The position numbers and the translations under genes are program-made. This document shows positions 1-7,412 of a stretch of 23,975 bases of DNA, in pieces. The notes beneath the pieces are model-generated. The model made no database searches and was not told the origin of the DNA. It saw only the letters and a program-made list of their open reading frames with translations. This DNA comes from Anaerolineae bacterium (GTDB taxonomy: Bacteria > Chloroflexota > Anaerolineae > B4-G1 > DUEL01), in the NCBI GenBank assembly GCA_016926575.1, contig JAFGOJ010000144.1, positions 1-23,975 on the forward strand. Reading direction: 5' to 3'. Position 1 is the first letter of the stretch, and each line of letters begins with the position of its first letter.

Positions 1-1
1 C

Positions 2-8
2 AGGAGGA
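2..8 (+). promoter_or_regulatory. Ribosome binding site of the acyl carrier protein gene
   Basis: An AGGAGGA sequence lies 10 nt before the ATG at 19. It is a near-perfect Shine-Dalgarno match and supports that start. The window begins only one base upstream, so the promoter and any upstream cistron are not visible. Confidence 0.7.
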
Positions 9-18
9 CAATCCAAAA

Positions 19-288
19 ATGACCATCGAAGCAACTATCCACCGGTACATCCTGGACAACTTTCTCTTCACCGACAACGAGGACGCCCTCCACAACGACG
101 CTTCCTTCCTCGAAGAAGGCATCGTCGACTCGACCGGCGTGCTCGAGCTGGTCATGTTCGTGGAAGAGGCCTTCGGATTCCAGATCGCCGACGAGGACGT
201 CGTGCCCGACAACTTCGACTCCGTCGCACAACTGACGCGCTACGTCCAGCGTCAGCTCGAAGCGGTGTCTGCCCATGCTGGTGCATAA
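19..288 (+). CDS. Acyl carrier protein
   Basis: An 89-residue acidic protein of the phosphopantetheine-binding (acyl/peptidyl carrier) family. Family members are modified on a conserved serine with a 4'-phosphopantetheine arm that holds an acyl or aminoacyl thioester in the cytoplasm. The site is seen as Asp37-Ser38 in the sequence GIVDSTGVLELV at the start of helix II; the usual DSL is DST here. Length is typical of a free-standing carrier. The ATG at 19 has a strong Shine-Dalgarno site. The stop overlaps the start of the next gene (an AMP-forming acyl ligase) by 14 nt, which points to translational coupling and suggests the ligase loads this carrier. It is probably not the housekeeping fatty-acid AcpP, because it sits in a polysaccharide locus and lacks the DSL signature. 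The loaded acid cannot be read from the sequence. Confidence 0.88.
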   Translation: MTIEATIHRYILDNFLFTDNEDALHNDASFLEEGIVDSTGVLELVMFVEEAFGFQIADEDVVPDNFDSVAQLTRYVQRQLEAVSAHAGA

Positions 289-1789
289 CTTCCTCGAACG
301 GAGCGCCGCACGCTACCCCGACAAGACCGCCCTGATCTGTGACGACCGCCGGCTGACCTACGCTCAGGTCGACGCGCAGGCCAACCAGTTGGCGCACGCG
401 CTGCGCGCGGCGGGCATCGCCCGCGGTGACCGCGTGGCCGTCTGGCTGCCCAATTCGGTCGAAGCGGTGGTCGCCATCTTCGCCGCGCTCAAAGCCGGCG
501 GCACGTTCGTCGTAATCAACCCCACCACCAAGCCCGACAAGCTGAGCGCCATCCTCGCCGACTGCACCGCCGGCGCGCTGTTCGCCCCAGGCCGCGCCGC
601 TGCCTTGATCGACGACCTCCCCTCCCTGCGCCTGACCATCCTGTGCGGCGCAGGAGCTGCACACCCCATCCATCCTTCCTTCACCGACCTCCTGGCGGCC
701 CACCCCACCACCCGCCCCTCCTGCCCCGCCATCGACATCGACCTGGCCTGCCTGATCTACACCTCCGGCAGTACCGGCACGCCCAAGGGCGTCATGTCGA
801 CCCACGCCAACGTCGCCTTCGCCGCCGGATCGATCATCGAGTACCTGGAGAACACGCCTGCCGACGTCGTCATCGACGTGCTCCCCCTCTCCTTCGACTA
901 CGGCCTCTACCAATTGCTGATGGCCTTCAAGTTCGGCGGGACGCTGGTACTCGAGCGCTCCTTCGCCTTCCCCGCCGCTGTGCTGCAGCGCATCGCTGCC
1001 GAACGCGTGACCGGGTTCCCGGGCGTGCCCACGCTCTTCGCCATGCTCCTGCGGCTTGACCTGAGCCGCTTCGACCTCTCCTCACTGCGCTACGTCACCA
1101 ACACCGCCGCCGCCTTGCCTGTGGCGCACATCGAGCGCCTGCGCGCGGCCTTCCCCCACGCCCGCCTCTATTCGATGTACGGTCTGACCGAGTGCAAACG
1201 CACGCTCTACCTGCCGCCGGAGGAACTCGACCGCCGCCCTGGCTCCGTGGGCATCCCCATCCCCGGCACCGAAGCGTGGGTCGAAGACGAGCACGGACAC
1301 CGCCTGGGCCCCGGCCAGGTCGGTGAACTGGTGGTGCGCGGGGGGCACGTGATGCAGGGATATTGGAACAACCCCCAGGCGACCGCCGAATGGTACCGCC
1401 CCGGCCGCTACCCGGCCGAGCGGCTGCTCTACACCCACGACCTGTTCCGCACGGACGAAGAAGGGTTCTTCTACTTCGTCGCCCGCAAGGACGACGTGAT
1501 CAAAAGCCGTGGCGAGAAAGTGGCCCCCAAAGAGGTCGAAACCGTGCTCTACCAACTGCCCGGCGTGGCCGAGGCCGTCGTCGTCGGCGTGCCCGACGCG
1601 CTGCTGGGCGAGGCGATCAAAGCCGTCATCGTCCCCGACGACGGTCACGCTCTGACCGAGCGGGACGTGTTGCGCCACTGCTCTCAAGCACTGGAGGACT
1701 TCATGGTGCCGCAGCAGGTGGTGTTCCGCACCGAGCTCCCGCGCGCCCCCTCCGGCAAGGTCGACCGGCAGGCGTTGAGGACGCTCTGA
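275..1789 (+). CDS. AMP-forming acyl-CoA/acyl-ACP ligase
   Basis: A 504-residue member of the ANL adenylate-forming superfamily. The family activates a carboxylic acid with ATP to an acyl-adenylate and passes it to CoA or a carrier-protein thiol. Visible core motifs are the phosphate-binding loop YTSGSTGTPKG (162-172), YGLTE (301-305), the adenosine-ribose Asp in YTHDLFRTDEEGF (about 385-397), the hinge region VARKDDVIKSRGEKV (401-415), and the C-terminal catalytic lysine in PSGKVDRQ (Lys495). Length is normal for the family. The ATG at 275 lies inside the end of the acyl carrier protein gene, and the stop is 1 nt before the asparagine synthetase gene, so all three should be co-translated. 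The best-matching subfamily by gene context is the ligase that accompanies exosortase A loci (TIGR03098 type). This assignment is from memory of the family and was not searched. Acid specificity is unknown. Confidence 0.85.
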   Translation: MLVHNFLERSAARYPDKTALICDDRRLTYAQVDAQANQLAHALRAAGIARGDRVAVWLPNSVEAVVAIFAALKAGGTFVVINPTTKPDKLSAILADCTAGALFAPGRAAALIDDLPSLRLTILCGAGAAHPIHPSFTDLLAAHPTTRPSCPAIDIDLACLIYTSGSTGTPKGVMSTHANVAFAAGSIIEYLENTPADVVIDVLPLSFDYGLYQLLMAFKFGGTLVLERSFAFPAAVLQRIAAERVTGFPGVPTLFAMLLRLDLSRFDLSSLRYVTNTAAALPVAHIERLRAAFPHARLYSMYGLTECKRTLYLPPEELDRRPGSVGIPIPGTEAWVEDEHGHRLGPGQVGELVVRGGHVMQGYWNNPQATAEWYRPGRYPAERLLYTHDLFRTDEEGFFYFVARKDDVIKSRGEKVAPKEVETVLYQLPGVAEAVVVGVPDALLGEAIKAVIVPDDGHALTERDVLRHCSQALEDFMVPQQVVFRTELPRAPSGKVDRQALRTL

Positions 1790-1790
1790 G

Positions 1791-3704
1791 ATGTGTGGCA
1801 TCGTCGGTTGCGTGGATTGGAGCGGGTGGCACCCGCCGCAGGTCGAGCGGCTGCGGCAGATGGTGGACGCCATTCGCCACCGCGGGCCGGACGAAACAGG
1901 CCTCTACGTGGGCCAGCAGGCCGGCCTGGGCTGCGCGCGCCTCAGCATCGTCGACCTGGAGACCGGCCAACAGCCCATCACCAACGAAGATGAAACGCTG
2001 TGGATCGTCTTCAACGGCGAGGTCTACAACCACCCCGAGTTGCGGGAGGGATTGGAGCGCGCCGGGCACCGCTTCACCACGCGCAGCGACACGGAGGTCA
2101 TCCTGCACCTGTACGAGGACCAAGGGCCGGCCTGTCTGGAACAGCTCAACGGCCAGTTCGCCATCGCCATTTGGGATGCGCGCAAGGGCGAGCTGTTCCT
2201 GGCACGCGACCGATTGGGCATCCGCCCGCTCTTCTACGCGCCGGTGGCGGGCGGGTTCCTGTTCGCTTCGGAGATCAAGGCTCTGATGCTGGACCGGCAG
2301 CTCACGCTGCGCTTCAATCCGCAGGCGCTGGCGCAGGCGTTCACGTTCTGGGCCCCCCTGCCGCCGCAGACGGTCTTCGAGGGCGTCATGGCGCTCCCGC
2401 CGGGCCACTACCTGCTGCTCCAGGAACGCCACGCCGCCATCCGCCCGTACTGGCAGCTCGAATTCCCGGAGGCGGGCGCGGAGGCGACGCTGTCGCAGCA
2501 GGAGGCGGCGGAGGCACTGCGCGCACTGCTCGCGGACGCGACGCGCCTGCGCCTGCGCGCCGACGTGCCGGTGGGCAGCTACCTCAGCGGCGGGATCGAT
2601 TCGACCCTGATCGCCGCGCTGGTGCACCAACACGCGCCCGCGGCCCTGTGCACCTTCTCGATTGCCTTCGAGGACCCGGCCTTCGACGAGCGGCGCTACC
2701 AGGAGCTCGCCACGGCGTTTCTGGGCACCGACCACCGCCGCGTCGAGTGCAGCACCGCCGACGTGGGCGTAGCGTTCCCCGCCGTGGTCTGGCACGCCGA
2801 AGCGCCGCTCCTGCGCACCTCGCCCGCGCCGATGATGCGCCTGGCCGAACTGGTCCACGCCAGCGGCTTCAAGGTCGTCCTCACCGGCGAAGGGGCGGAC
2901 GAGTTTCTGGGCGGCTACAACATCTACCGCGAAGACAAAGTGCGCCGCTTCTGGGCCGCACAGCCCGAATCGACCTGGCGCCCGCTGCTGCTGCGGAGGC
3001 TCTATCCCTACATCGCCGACCTCTCCCGCAGCGGCGACGCCTACCGCGTGGCCTTCTTCGGCCAGGGCCTGGCAGAGACGAGCCAGGCGGGCACCTCGCA
3101 CCTGGGTCGCTGGCGCAACACGGCTCACCTGCAACGGTTCTTCTCGGCCGACCTCACAGCCGCCATCGGCTCCTACGATCCGGTCGGCGCGTTGTTGGGC
3201 AGCCTGAACGGCCTGCAGCGCTATTCGCCACTGGCACAGGCGCAGGTCCTCGAAGTGACAACGTTCATGTCGCCCTACCTGCTCTCGTCCCAGGGCGACC
3301 GGATGATGGCGGCGCACTCGGTGGAGGGGCGGTTCCCGTTCCTCGACCATCGCGTGGTGGCGTTCTGCAACCGCCTGCCGCCGCGTTTCAAGGTGATGGG
3401 GTTGCGGGAGAAGCACATCCTCAAGCAAAGTGCGCGCGGGCTGGTGCCGGAGGCGATCCGAGAGCGGGCGAAACAGCCCTACCGCGCGCCGATCCGCCCG
3501 GCGTTCTTCGGGCAGCCGCTGGACTACGTCGACGCGCTGCTCGCGCCGGAGGCCGTTCGCGCCGCCGGCGTGTTCGACCCCGCCGCGGTGGCCGGGCTGG
3601 CGCGCAAATGCCGCAGCGCGGCGCACATTGGCGAGCGAGAAGACATGGCATTGGCGGGAATTCTGTCGACGCAACTGCTTCATCACCTGTTCATCGAGCC
3701 CTGA
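1791..3704 (+). CDS. asnB: Asparagine synthetase (glutamine-hydrolysing)-type amidotransferase
   Basis: A 637-residue two-domain enzyme. The N-terminal class II glutaminase begins directly with Met-Cys-Gly, so Cys2 becomes the N-terminal nucleophile. It also shows RHRGPDETG (29-37), FNGEVYN (74-80) and RSDTE (98-102), the glutamine-binding set of AsnB. The C-terminal ATP pyrophosphatase domain carries the PP-loop SGGIDST (266-272) and the later GEGADEFLGGY segment. Family chemistry is adenylation of a carboxylate followed by amidation with ammonia channelled from glutamine. It starts 1 nt after the ligase stop, within an acyl carrier/ligase operon. That makes a role in amidating a sugar or carrier-bound acid more likely than bulk asparagine synthesis, as proposed for exosortase A-associated amidotransferases (TIGR03108 type). 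All key motifs look intact. The gene is very GC-rich compared with genes at the right of the window. Confidence 0.9.
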   Translation: MCGIVGCVDWSGWHPPQVERLRQMVDAIRHRGPDETGLYVGQQAGLGCARLSIVDLETGQQPITNEDETLWIVFNGEVYNHPELREGLERAGHRFTTRSDTEVILHLYEDQGPACLEQLNGQFAIAIWDARKGELFLARDRLGIRPLFYAPVAGGFLFASEIKALMLDRQLTLRFNPQALAQAFTFWAPLPPQTVFEGVMALPPGHYLLLQERHAAIRPYWQLEFPEAGAEATLSQQEAAEALRALLADATRLRLRADVPVGSYLSGGIDSTLIAALVHQHAPAALCTFSIAFEDPAFDERRYQELATAFLGTDHRRVECSTADVGVAFPAVVWHAEAPLLRTSPAPMMRLAELVHASGFKVVLTGEGADEFLGGYNIYREDKVRRFWAAQPESTWRPLLLRRLYPYIADLSRSGDAYRVAFFGQGLAETSQAGTSHLGRWRNTAHLQRFFSADLTAAIGSYDPVGALLGSLNGLQRYSPLAQAQVLEVTTFMSPYLLSSQGDRMMAAHSVEGRFPFLDHRVVAFCNRLPPRFKVMGLREKHILKQSARGLVPEAIRERAKQPYRAPIRPAFFGQPLDYVDALLAPEAVRAAGVFDPAAVAGLARKCRSAAHIGEREDMALAGILSTQLLHHLFIEP

Positions 3705-3749
3705 CGCGTTGGCAGGGGTCGCGTTCCGTCCGGTCTCTGACTGGGCGGC

Positions 3750-3773
3750 GCGGCGGGTCAGGAGACCCGCCGC
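3750..3773. repeat. Perfect inverted repeat, 10-bp stem with AGGA loop
   Basis: GCGGCGGGTC (3750-3759) and GACCCGCCGC (3764-3773) are exact reverse complements separated by AGGA. This is the only sizeable hairpin in the 84-nt gap between the amidotransferase and the PP-loop gene. It is not followed by a T-run, so it does not look like an intrinsic terminator. It ends 5 nt before the AGGAG ribosome site (3779-3783) of the next gene. It may be a REP-like dispersed element or a translation or stability control hairpin. Only this copy was noticed in the window. Confidence 0.75.
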
Positions 3774-3778
3774 AACAT

Positions 3779-3783
3779 AGGAG
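3779..3783 (+). promoter_or_regulatory. Ribosome binding site of the PP-loop gene
   Basis: An AGGAG sequence lies 5 nt before the ATG at 3789 and just after the 3750-3773 hairpin. It fixes the start and suggests that folding of the hairpin could affect initiation. Confidence 0.6.
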
Positions 3784-3788
3784 ACACT

Positions 3789-4790
3789 ATGAAACGATGC
3801 ACTCGATGTGTCTTGCCGGAGACCTTCCCCGGCATCCAATTCGACGCGGAAGGTGTGTGCCAGTATTGCCGCAGGCAACCCAGCGAAACGCAGCAGGTCG
3901 AACGGCGGGCCCGCCTGCGCGCCCAGTTCGAGGCGCTGGCTGAGCAGGTGCGCGCACGGCCGGGCTATCACTGCCTGGTGGCGTGGAGCGGGGGCAAAGA
4001 CAGCACCTACACCCTGTGGCTGATGGAGCACGTGTACAACCTGCGCGCGCTGGCCTTCACCTTCGACAACGGGTTCGTCTCTACGACGGCATTCAAGAAC
4101 ATGCGGGGGGTGGCCGAGCACCTGAAAGCAGACCACGTCATCGTAAAGCCGCAGTTCGAGATGTTGCAGCACATCTTCGTCGCGTCGCTCAGGCCGGGCA
4201 GCTATCCCCTGAAGGCGCTCGAACGGGCCAGCGGTGTCTGCAACGCGTGTATGGCGATCGCCAAGGGCATCGGACTGCGTCTCGCGTTCGAAAAGGACAT
4301 CCCCCTGCTGGTCTACGGGTGGTCGCCCGGGCAAATCCCGCTGGCATCCAGCCTGATGCGCCCCACCCCACAGATGATGCAGGCCATGGTCGACGCGGCC
4401 AAGGCCCCCCTGCGTGCCGTGGTCGGCGAGCAGATCGATCCGTATTTCCCAGAGCGCCGGCACCTGGAGGTGGGCTGCGAGGTGCCCGTTCACGTCGCGC
4501 CGCTGGCTTTTATGGACTACGACGAGGGCGTGGCGCGGCAAGTGATCGGCGCGCTGGGCTGGGAAACGCCGCAGGATACGGACTCCACATCGACGAACTG
4601 TTTGTTGAACAGCTACGCCTGTCTGATACACCAGGAGCAGATGGGCTTCCACCCCTACGCGATGGAGCTGGCAGGTCTGGTCAGAGAGGGATACATGGAG
4701 CGCCGCGAAGCGCTCGAACGGCTGGAAATCGCTCCGCCGCTCGATGTGACCCTGGCGGTGAAGGCAAAACTCGGCCTGCCGGTGGTGTGA
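3789..4790 (+). CDS. PP-loop ATPase, N-acetyl sugar amidotransferase-like (LpsG/WbpG-like)
   Basis: A 333-residue N-type ATP-pyrophosphatase. It opens with a zinc-ribbon-like pair CTRC and CQYC (Cys4, 7, 24, 27), followed by the PP-loop SGGKDST (67-73), a central CNAC (Cys151, Cys154), and Cys271/Cys278 near a TSTNCLLN segment. This layout fits the LpsG/WbpG/PseA-like family, which converts a sugar acetamido group to an acetamidino group using ammonia from a HisH/HisF-like partner. No such glutaminase partner is present here. The central CxxC also recalls TtcA/Ncs6-type tRNA thiolases, so a sulfur-transfer role cannot be excluded. At 333 residues it is somewhat shorter than typical WbpG-like proteins. 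It follows the AsnB-type gene after 84 nt, and its stop lies 3 nt before the next glycosyltransferase start. Membership of the PP-loop superfamily is secure; the substrate is not. Confidence 0.75.
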   Translation: MKRCTRCVLPETFPGIQFDAEGVCQYCRRQPSETQQVERRARLRAQFEALAEQVRARPGYHCLVAWSGGKDSTYTLWLMEHVYNLRALAFTFDNGFVSTTAFKNMRGVAEHLKADHVIVKPQFEMLQHIFVASLRPGSYPLKALERASGVCNACMAIAKGIGLRLAFEKDIPLLVYGWSPGQIPLASSLMRPTPQMMQAMVDAAKAPLRAVVGEQIDPYFPERRHLEVGCEVPVHVAPLAFMDYDEGVARQVIGALGWETPQDTDSTSTNCLLNSYACLIHQEQMGFHPYAMELAGLVREGYMERREALERLEIAPPLDVTLAVKAKLGLPVV

Positions 4791-4793
4791 CCG

Positions 4794-6005
4794 GTGCACA
4801 TCCTGTACGTGACCCCTTACGTCCCCTCACACATCCGCACGCGGCCGTATCACTTGATCCGGGCGCTGGTCGAACAGGGCCACCGGGTGACGCTGATGGC
4901 GGCGGCCATCGATGCGCGGGAGGAGGAAGACGCCGCGCCGCTGCGGACGTGGGGCGTGGAGGCGGACGTGTTTCGGGTTTCCAAAGTCCGCTCGGCGCGC
5001 AACTGCGCGGGGGCGCTGTTGAGCGGGGAGCCGTTGCAGGCGGCCTATGCCTACCATCCGGGGATGGCGCAGCGGGTTCGAGAGCGGCTGGCGCGCGGGG
5101 GCATCGACGTGGTGCACATCGAGCACCTGCGGGCGGCGCGGATGGTAGAGGCAGTGGATGGGGTGCCGGCGGTGTACGACTCGGTGGACTGCATCTCGCT
5201 CTTGTTCGAGCAGACCGTGGTGCGCACCCCTCAGTGGCGCTCGCGGCTAAAGGCGCGGCTGGACCTGGGGCGCACGCGGCGCTACGAGGCGCGGCTGCTG
5301 ACACGTTTCGAGCAGGTGGTCATCACGTCTCAGCGAGACCAGGACGCACTGGAAGCCCTGGGGGAGCTATACCTCGCGCACGGCCTGCCACGCGCGCCGG
5401 TCACGGTGATCACTAATGGCGTCGACACAACCTATTTTCAACTGCCCACGCCCCACCCTCCACGCGACCGCAAAACGATCGTCTTCACGGGCAAGATGAG
5501 CTATCACGCCAACGAGGCGGGTGCGCTCTACTTCGCCCGCGAGGTCCTGCCGCGCATCTGGGCCGGCGATCCCGAGGTGCGGTTTCAGATTGTGGGCAAG
5601 GACCCGACCGAGGTGGTGCAGCGGTTGGCAGAGGATACGCGCATAGAGGTGGTGGGAACCGTGCCGGACCTGAGGCCCTATCTGGCCCAAGCGACGGCGG
5701 CGGTGTGCCCGGTGCCCTACGCGGTGGGAGTACAGTTCAAAGTGCTGGAAGCGATGGCGATGGAAACGCCTGTCATCTCCTCAGCAGCCGCGTTCTCCGG
5801 TATGGCACATGCCGTGCAAGGGGAAGACATCTTGGTCGCAGACACGCCGGAGGCATTCGCCGCGCTGGTGCTCCGCACGCTGGCCGATCCCGGGCTGGCG
5901 GGCAAGGTAGCCGCAAACGGCCGGCAGTACGTGGAGCGGCATCACAGTTGGGCAGGCAGTGCGGAAAAGCTGGTCTCCATCTACCGGGAAGTTCTCGGAA
6001 AGTGA
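4794..6005 (+). CDS. Glycosyltransferase family 4 (Stp1-like sugar transferase)
   Basis: A 403-residue GT-B glycosyltransferase using a nucleotide-sugar donor in the cytoplasm. The N-terminal domain begins HILYVTPYVPS and contains VYDSVDCIS (about 127-135). The C-terminal donor domain has ITNGVD (206-211), FTGKMSY (231-237) and QFKVLEAMAMETPVISS (about 314-330), where Glu319 is the expected E of the EX7E motif. The opening and the DSVDCIS segment resemble the 'sugar transferase, PEP-CTERM/EpsH1 system associated' family (TIGR03087); this is recollection, not a search. The start is a GTG at 4794, 3 nt after the previous stop, preceded by a GGTGGTGTGA purine-rich stretch. It is co-directional and tightly spaced with the amidotransferase genes, so it probably adds a sugar to the same product. 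Acceptor and sugar are unknown. Confidence 0.85.
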   Translation: MHILYVTPYVPSHIRTRPYHLIRALVEQGHRVTLMAAAIDAREEEDAAPLRTWGVEADVFRVSKVRSARNCAGALLSGEPLQAAYAYHPGMAQRVRERLARGGIDVVHIEHLRAARMVEAVDGVPAVYDSVDCISLLFEQTVVRTPQWRSRLKARLDLGRTRRYEARLLTRFEQVVITSQRDQDALEALGELYLAHGLPRAPVTVITNGVDTTYFQLPTPHPPRDRKTIVFTGKMSYHANEAGALYFAREVLPRIWAGDPEVRFQIVGKDPTEVVQRLAEDTRIEVVGTVPDLRPYLAQATAAVCPVPYAVGVQFKVLEAMAMETPVISSAAAFSGMAHAVQGEDILVADTPEAFAALVLRTLADPGLAGKVAANGRQYVERHHSWAGSAEKLVSIYREVLGK

Positions 6006-6011
6006 CGGCAT

Positions 6012-7400
6012 ATGGATCACAACAAGACGCATATAGACCACGGCACAGAATCAGGGAGCGCCAGCGCAGGGCTGCACCGGCGCACCTTTTTGAAAATGGC
6101 CGCCCTGGGGCTGGGAAGCCTGGCCCTGAGCCACGGCATTCGGCGCTGCTGGCGAACTCCGGCAGCCGGTATGATCACCGACGAGCTCACCCCCACGGCG
6201 TATAACTACTTGCCGTTGATTACGAGATCGGAAAGTACCCCCACGTCGACCCACACCCCCACGCCGACGGCGACCCCCACCGCAACCCCGACCAACACGC
6301 CAGGCCCCACCTGCCCCCCGCCATCTCAGCGCGTCGTCCACGTGCACAGCACGCTGGCCACCCATTGGGATTTCGGCGACGACTATTACGGCAACTTTGT
6401 GGATCAACCTGCTGTGGATGCCATGGTGGATGAAGGAGTGATAGCACTCACCGGGGCGTCCAGCCTGGCGCAGGCCTGGCAGACCCTGCTCCCCGGCTAC
6501 GCCCCGGGCAAGGCGATCGCCATCAAGGTGAACCTCAACAACAGCCTCTACTGCGAGCAGTGCACGGTAGACTGCGAAGAGTGGCGGCTCAAGATCGATG
6601 CCCTGGTACACCCCATCAACGGCATCATCCGCGGCCTCAAAGTCGCCTATCCCAACTTCGCTCACAACGACGTGTGGGTCTTCGATGCGTCGCCCGGCCC
6701 GGACCCGCCCGTCAGCCTGCGCAAGATTCCGGACCGCTTCATCGACGCGTGCCCCTACGCCGGCGTGCGCTATTTCGACCAGGGCTGCTGCGAACCGGCT
6801 ACCTTCGCCACCTCCGACCCCTCGGCCTGGGTCTCCTTCTACCCGCCGGCCGGCACCCCCCTCCCACCGGCGCAGAAAATCACCGACGTCCTCGTCGCCG
6901 CCACCTACGTGATCAACATCCCCATCCTCAAGCGCCACGGCGGGGCCGGCGTGAGCCTTTCCTTCAAAAACCACTTCGGCTCAATCGACAACTGCCCGCC
7001 CCTGCACGATTGGACGTGCTTCAACTGGCCTGCCGCCTACTATTCTTCATCGTATAACCCTTTGGTCGACCTCTACCTCAACCCTCACATCGGAGGGAAG
7101 ACCGTACTGACCATCGGCGACGGGCTCTTTGGCGACCGCATAGGCAACGTCTACAAGCCCAGTCCCTGGGAGACCTTTGGCGATGATGCCCCCAACAGCC
7201 TCTTCTTCTCCACCGATCCCGTGGCGCTCGATTGCGTGATGTGCGACTTCCTCAACGCGGAAGGGTATCAGGGTGGCATCTACCCCAATTCTGACGACTA
7301 CCTGCGCCTCGCGGCCGCGGCAGGGCTGGGCACCTTCGAGCGGGGCGACCCCTGGGGAGCAGGGTACAGCATCATCGATTACGAGTGGATCGAGCTGTAG
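6012..7400 (+). CDS. Tat-exported DUF362 domain protein with Thr-Pro linker
   Basis: A 462-residue exported protein. A twin-arginine signal RRTFLKM (23-29) is followed by a short hydrophobic stretch (30-40). Next come YLPLI (66-70) and a Thr-Pro repeat linker (about 76-104), a style common in secreted Chloroflexota proteins. The remainder matches DUF362: AIKVNLNNS early in the domain, then INIPILKRHGGAG and SLSFKNHFGSID. DUF362 has no settled biochemical role. Tat export implies that the protein folds, perhaps with a cofactor, before export. Cys residues are clustered (CEQCTVDC, CC, CVMC), but no classic 2x[4Fe-4S] ferredoxin motif is seen. The ATG at 6012 is 6 nt after the glycosyltransferase stop, so it is the last gene of the plus operon. 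It converges with the minus operon across 12 nt. Its role in the polysaccharide locus is unknown. Confidence 0.82.
   Translation: MDHNKTHIDHGTESGSASAGLHRRTFLKMAALGLGSLALSHGIRRCWRTPAAGMITDELTPTAYNYLPLITRSESTPTSTHTPTPTATPTATPTNTPGPTCPPPSQRVVHVHSTLATHWDFGDDYYGNFVDQPAVDAMVDEGVIALTGASSLAQAWQTLLPGYAPGKAIAIKVNLNNSLYCEQCTVDCEEWRLKIDALVHPINGIIRGLKVAYPNFAHNDVWVFDASPGPDPPVSLRKIPDRFIDACPYAGVRYFDQGCCEPATFATSDPSAWVSFYPPAGTPLPPAQKITDVLVAATYVINIPILKRHGGAGVSLSFKNHFGSIDNCPPLHDWTCFNWPAAYYSSSYNPLVDLYLNPHIGGKTVLTIGDGLFGDRIGNVYKPSPWETFGDDAPNSLFFSTDPVALDCVMCDFLNAEGYQGGIYPNSDDYLRLAAAAGLGTFERGDPWGAGYSIIDYEWIEL
6237..6311 (+). repeat. Low-complexity Thr-Pro coding repeat
   Basis: A C-rich, short-period tract made of Thr and Pro codons (with Ala, Ser and Asn) encodes residues 76-100 of the DUF362 protein. 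It forms an extended extracytoplasmic linker between the Tat signal/YLPLI segment and the folded domain. Such tracts can vary in length between strains. Confidence 0.7.
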
Positions 7401-7412
7401 CGGCGCGGGCGG

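Noticed and set aside
1701..4799. Very long minus-strand open frame (over 1000 codons) opposite the amidotransferase and PP-loop genes
   Set aside because: It lies antisense to two genes with clear catalytic motifs, and its translation is rich in Arg, His and Gln without domain motifs. High GC at third codon positions removes stop codons on the opposite strand.
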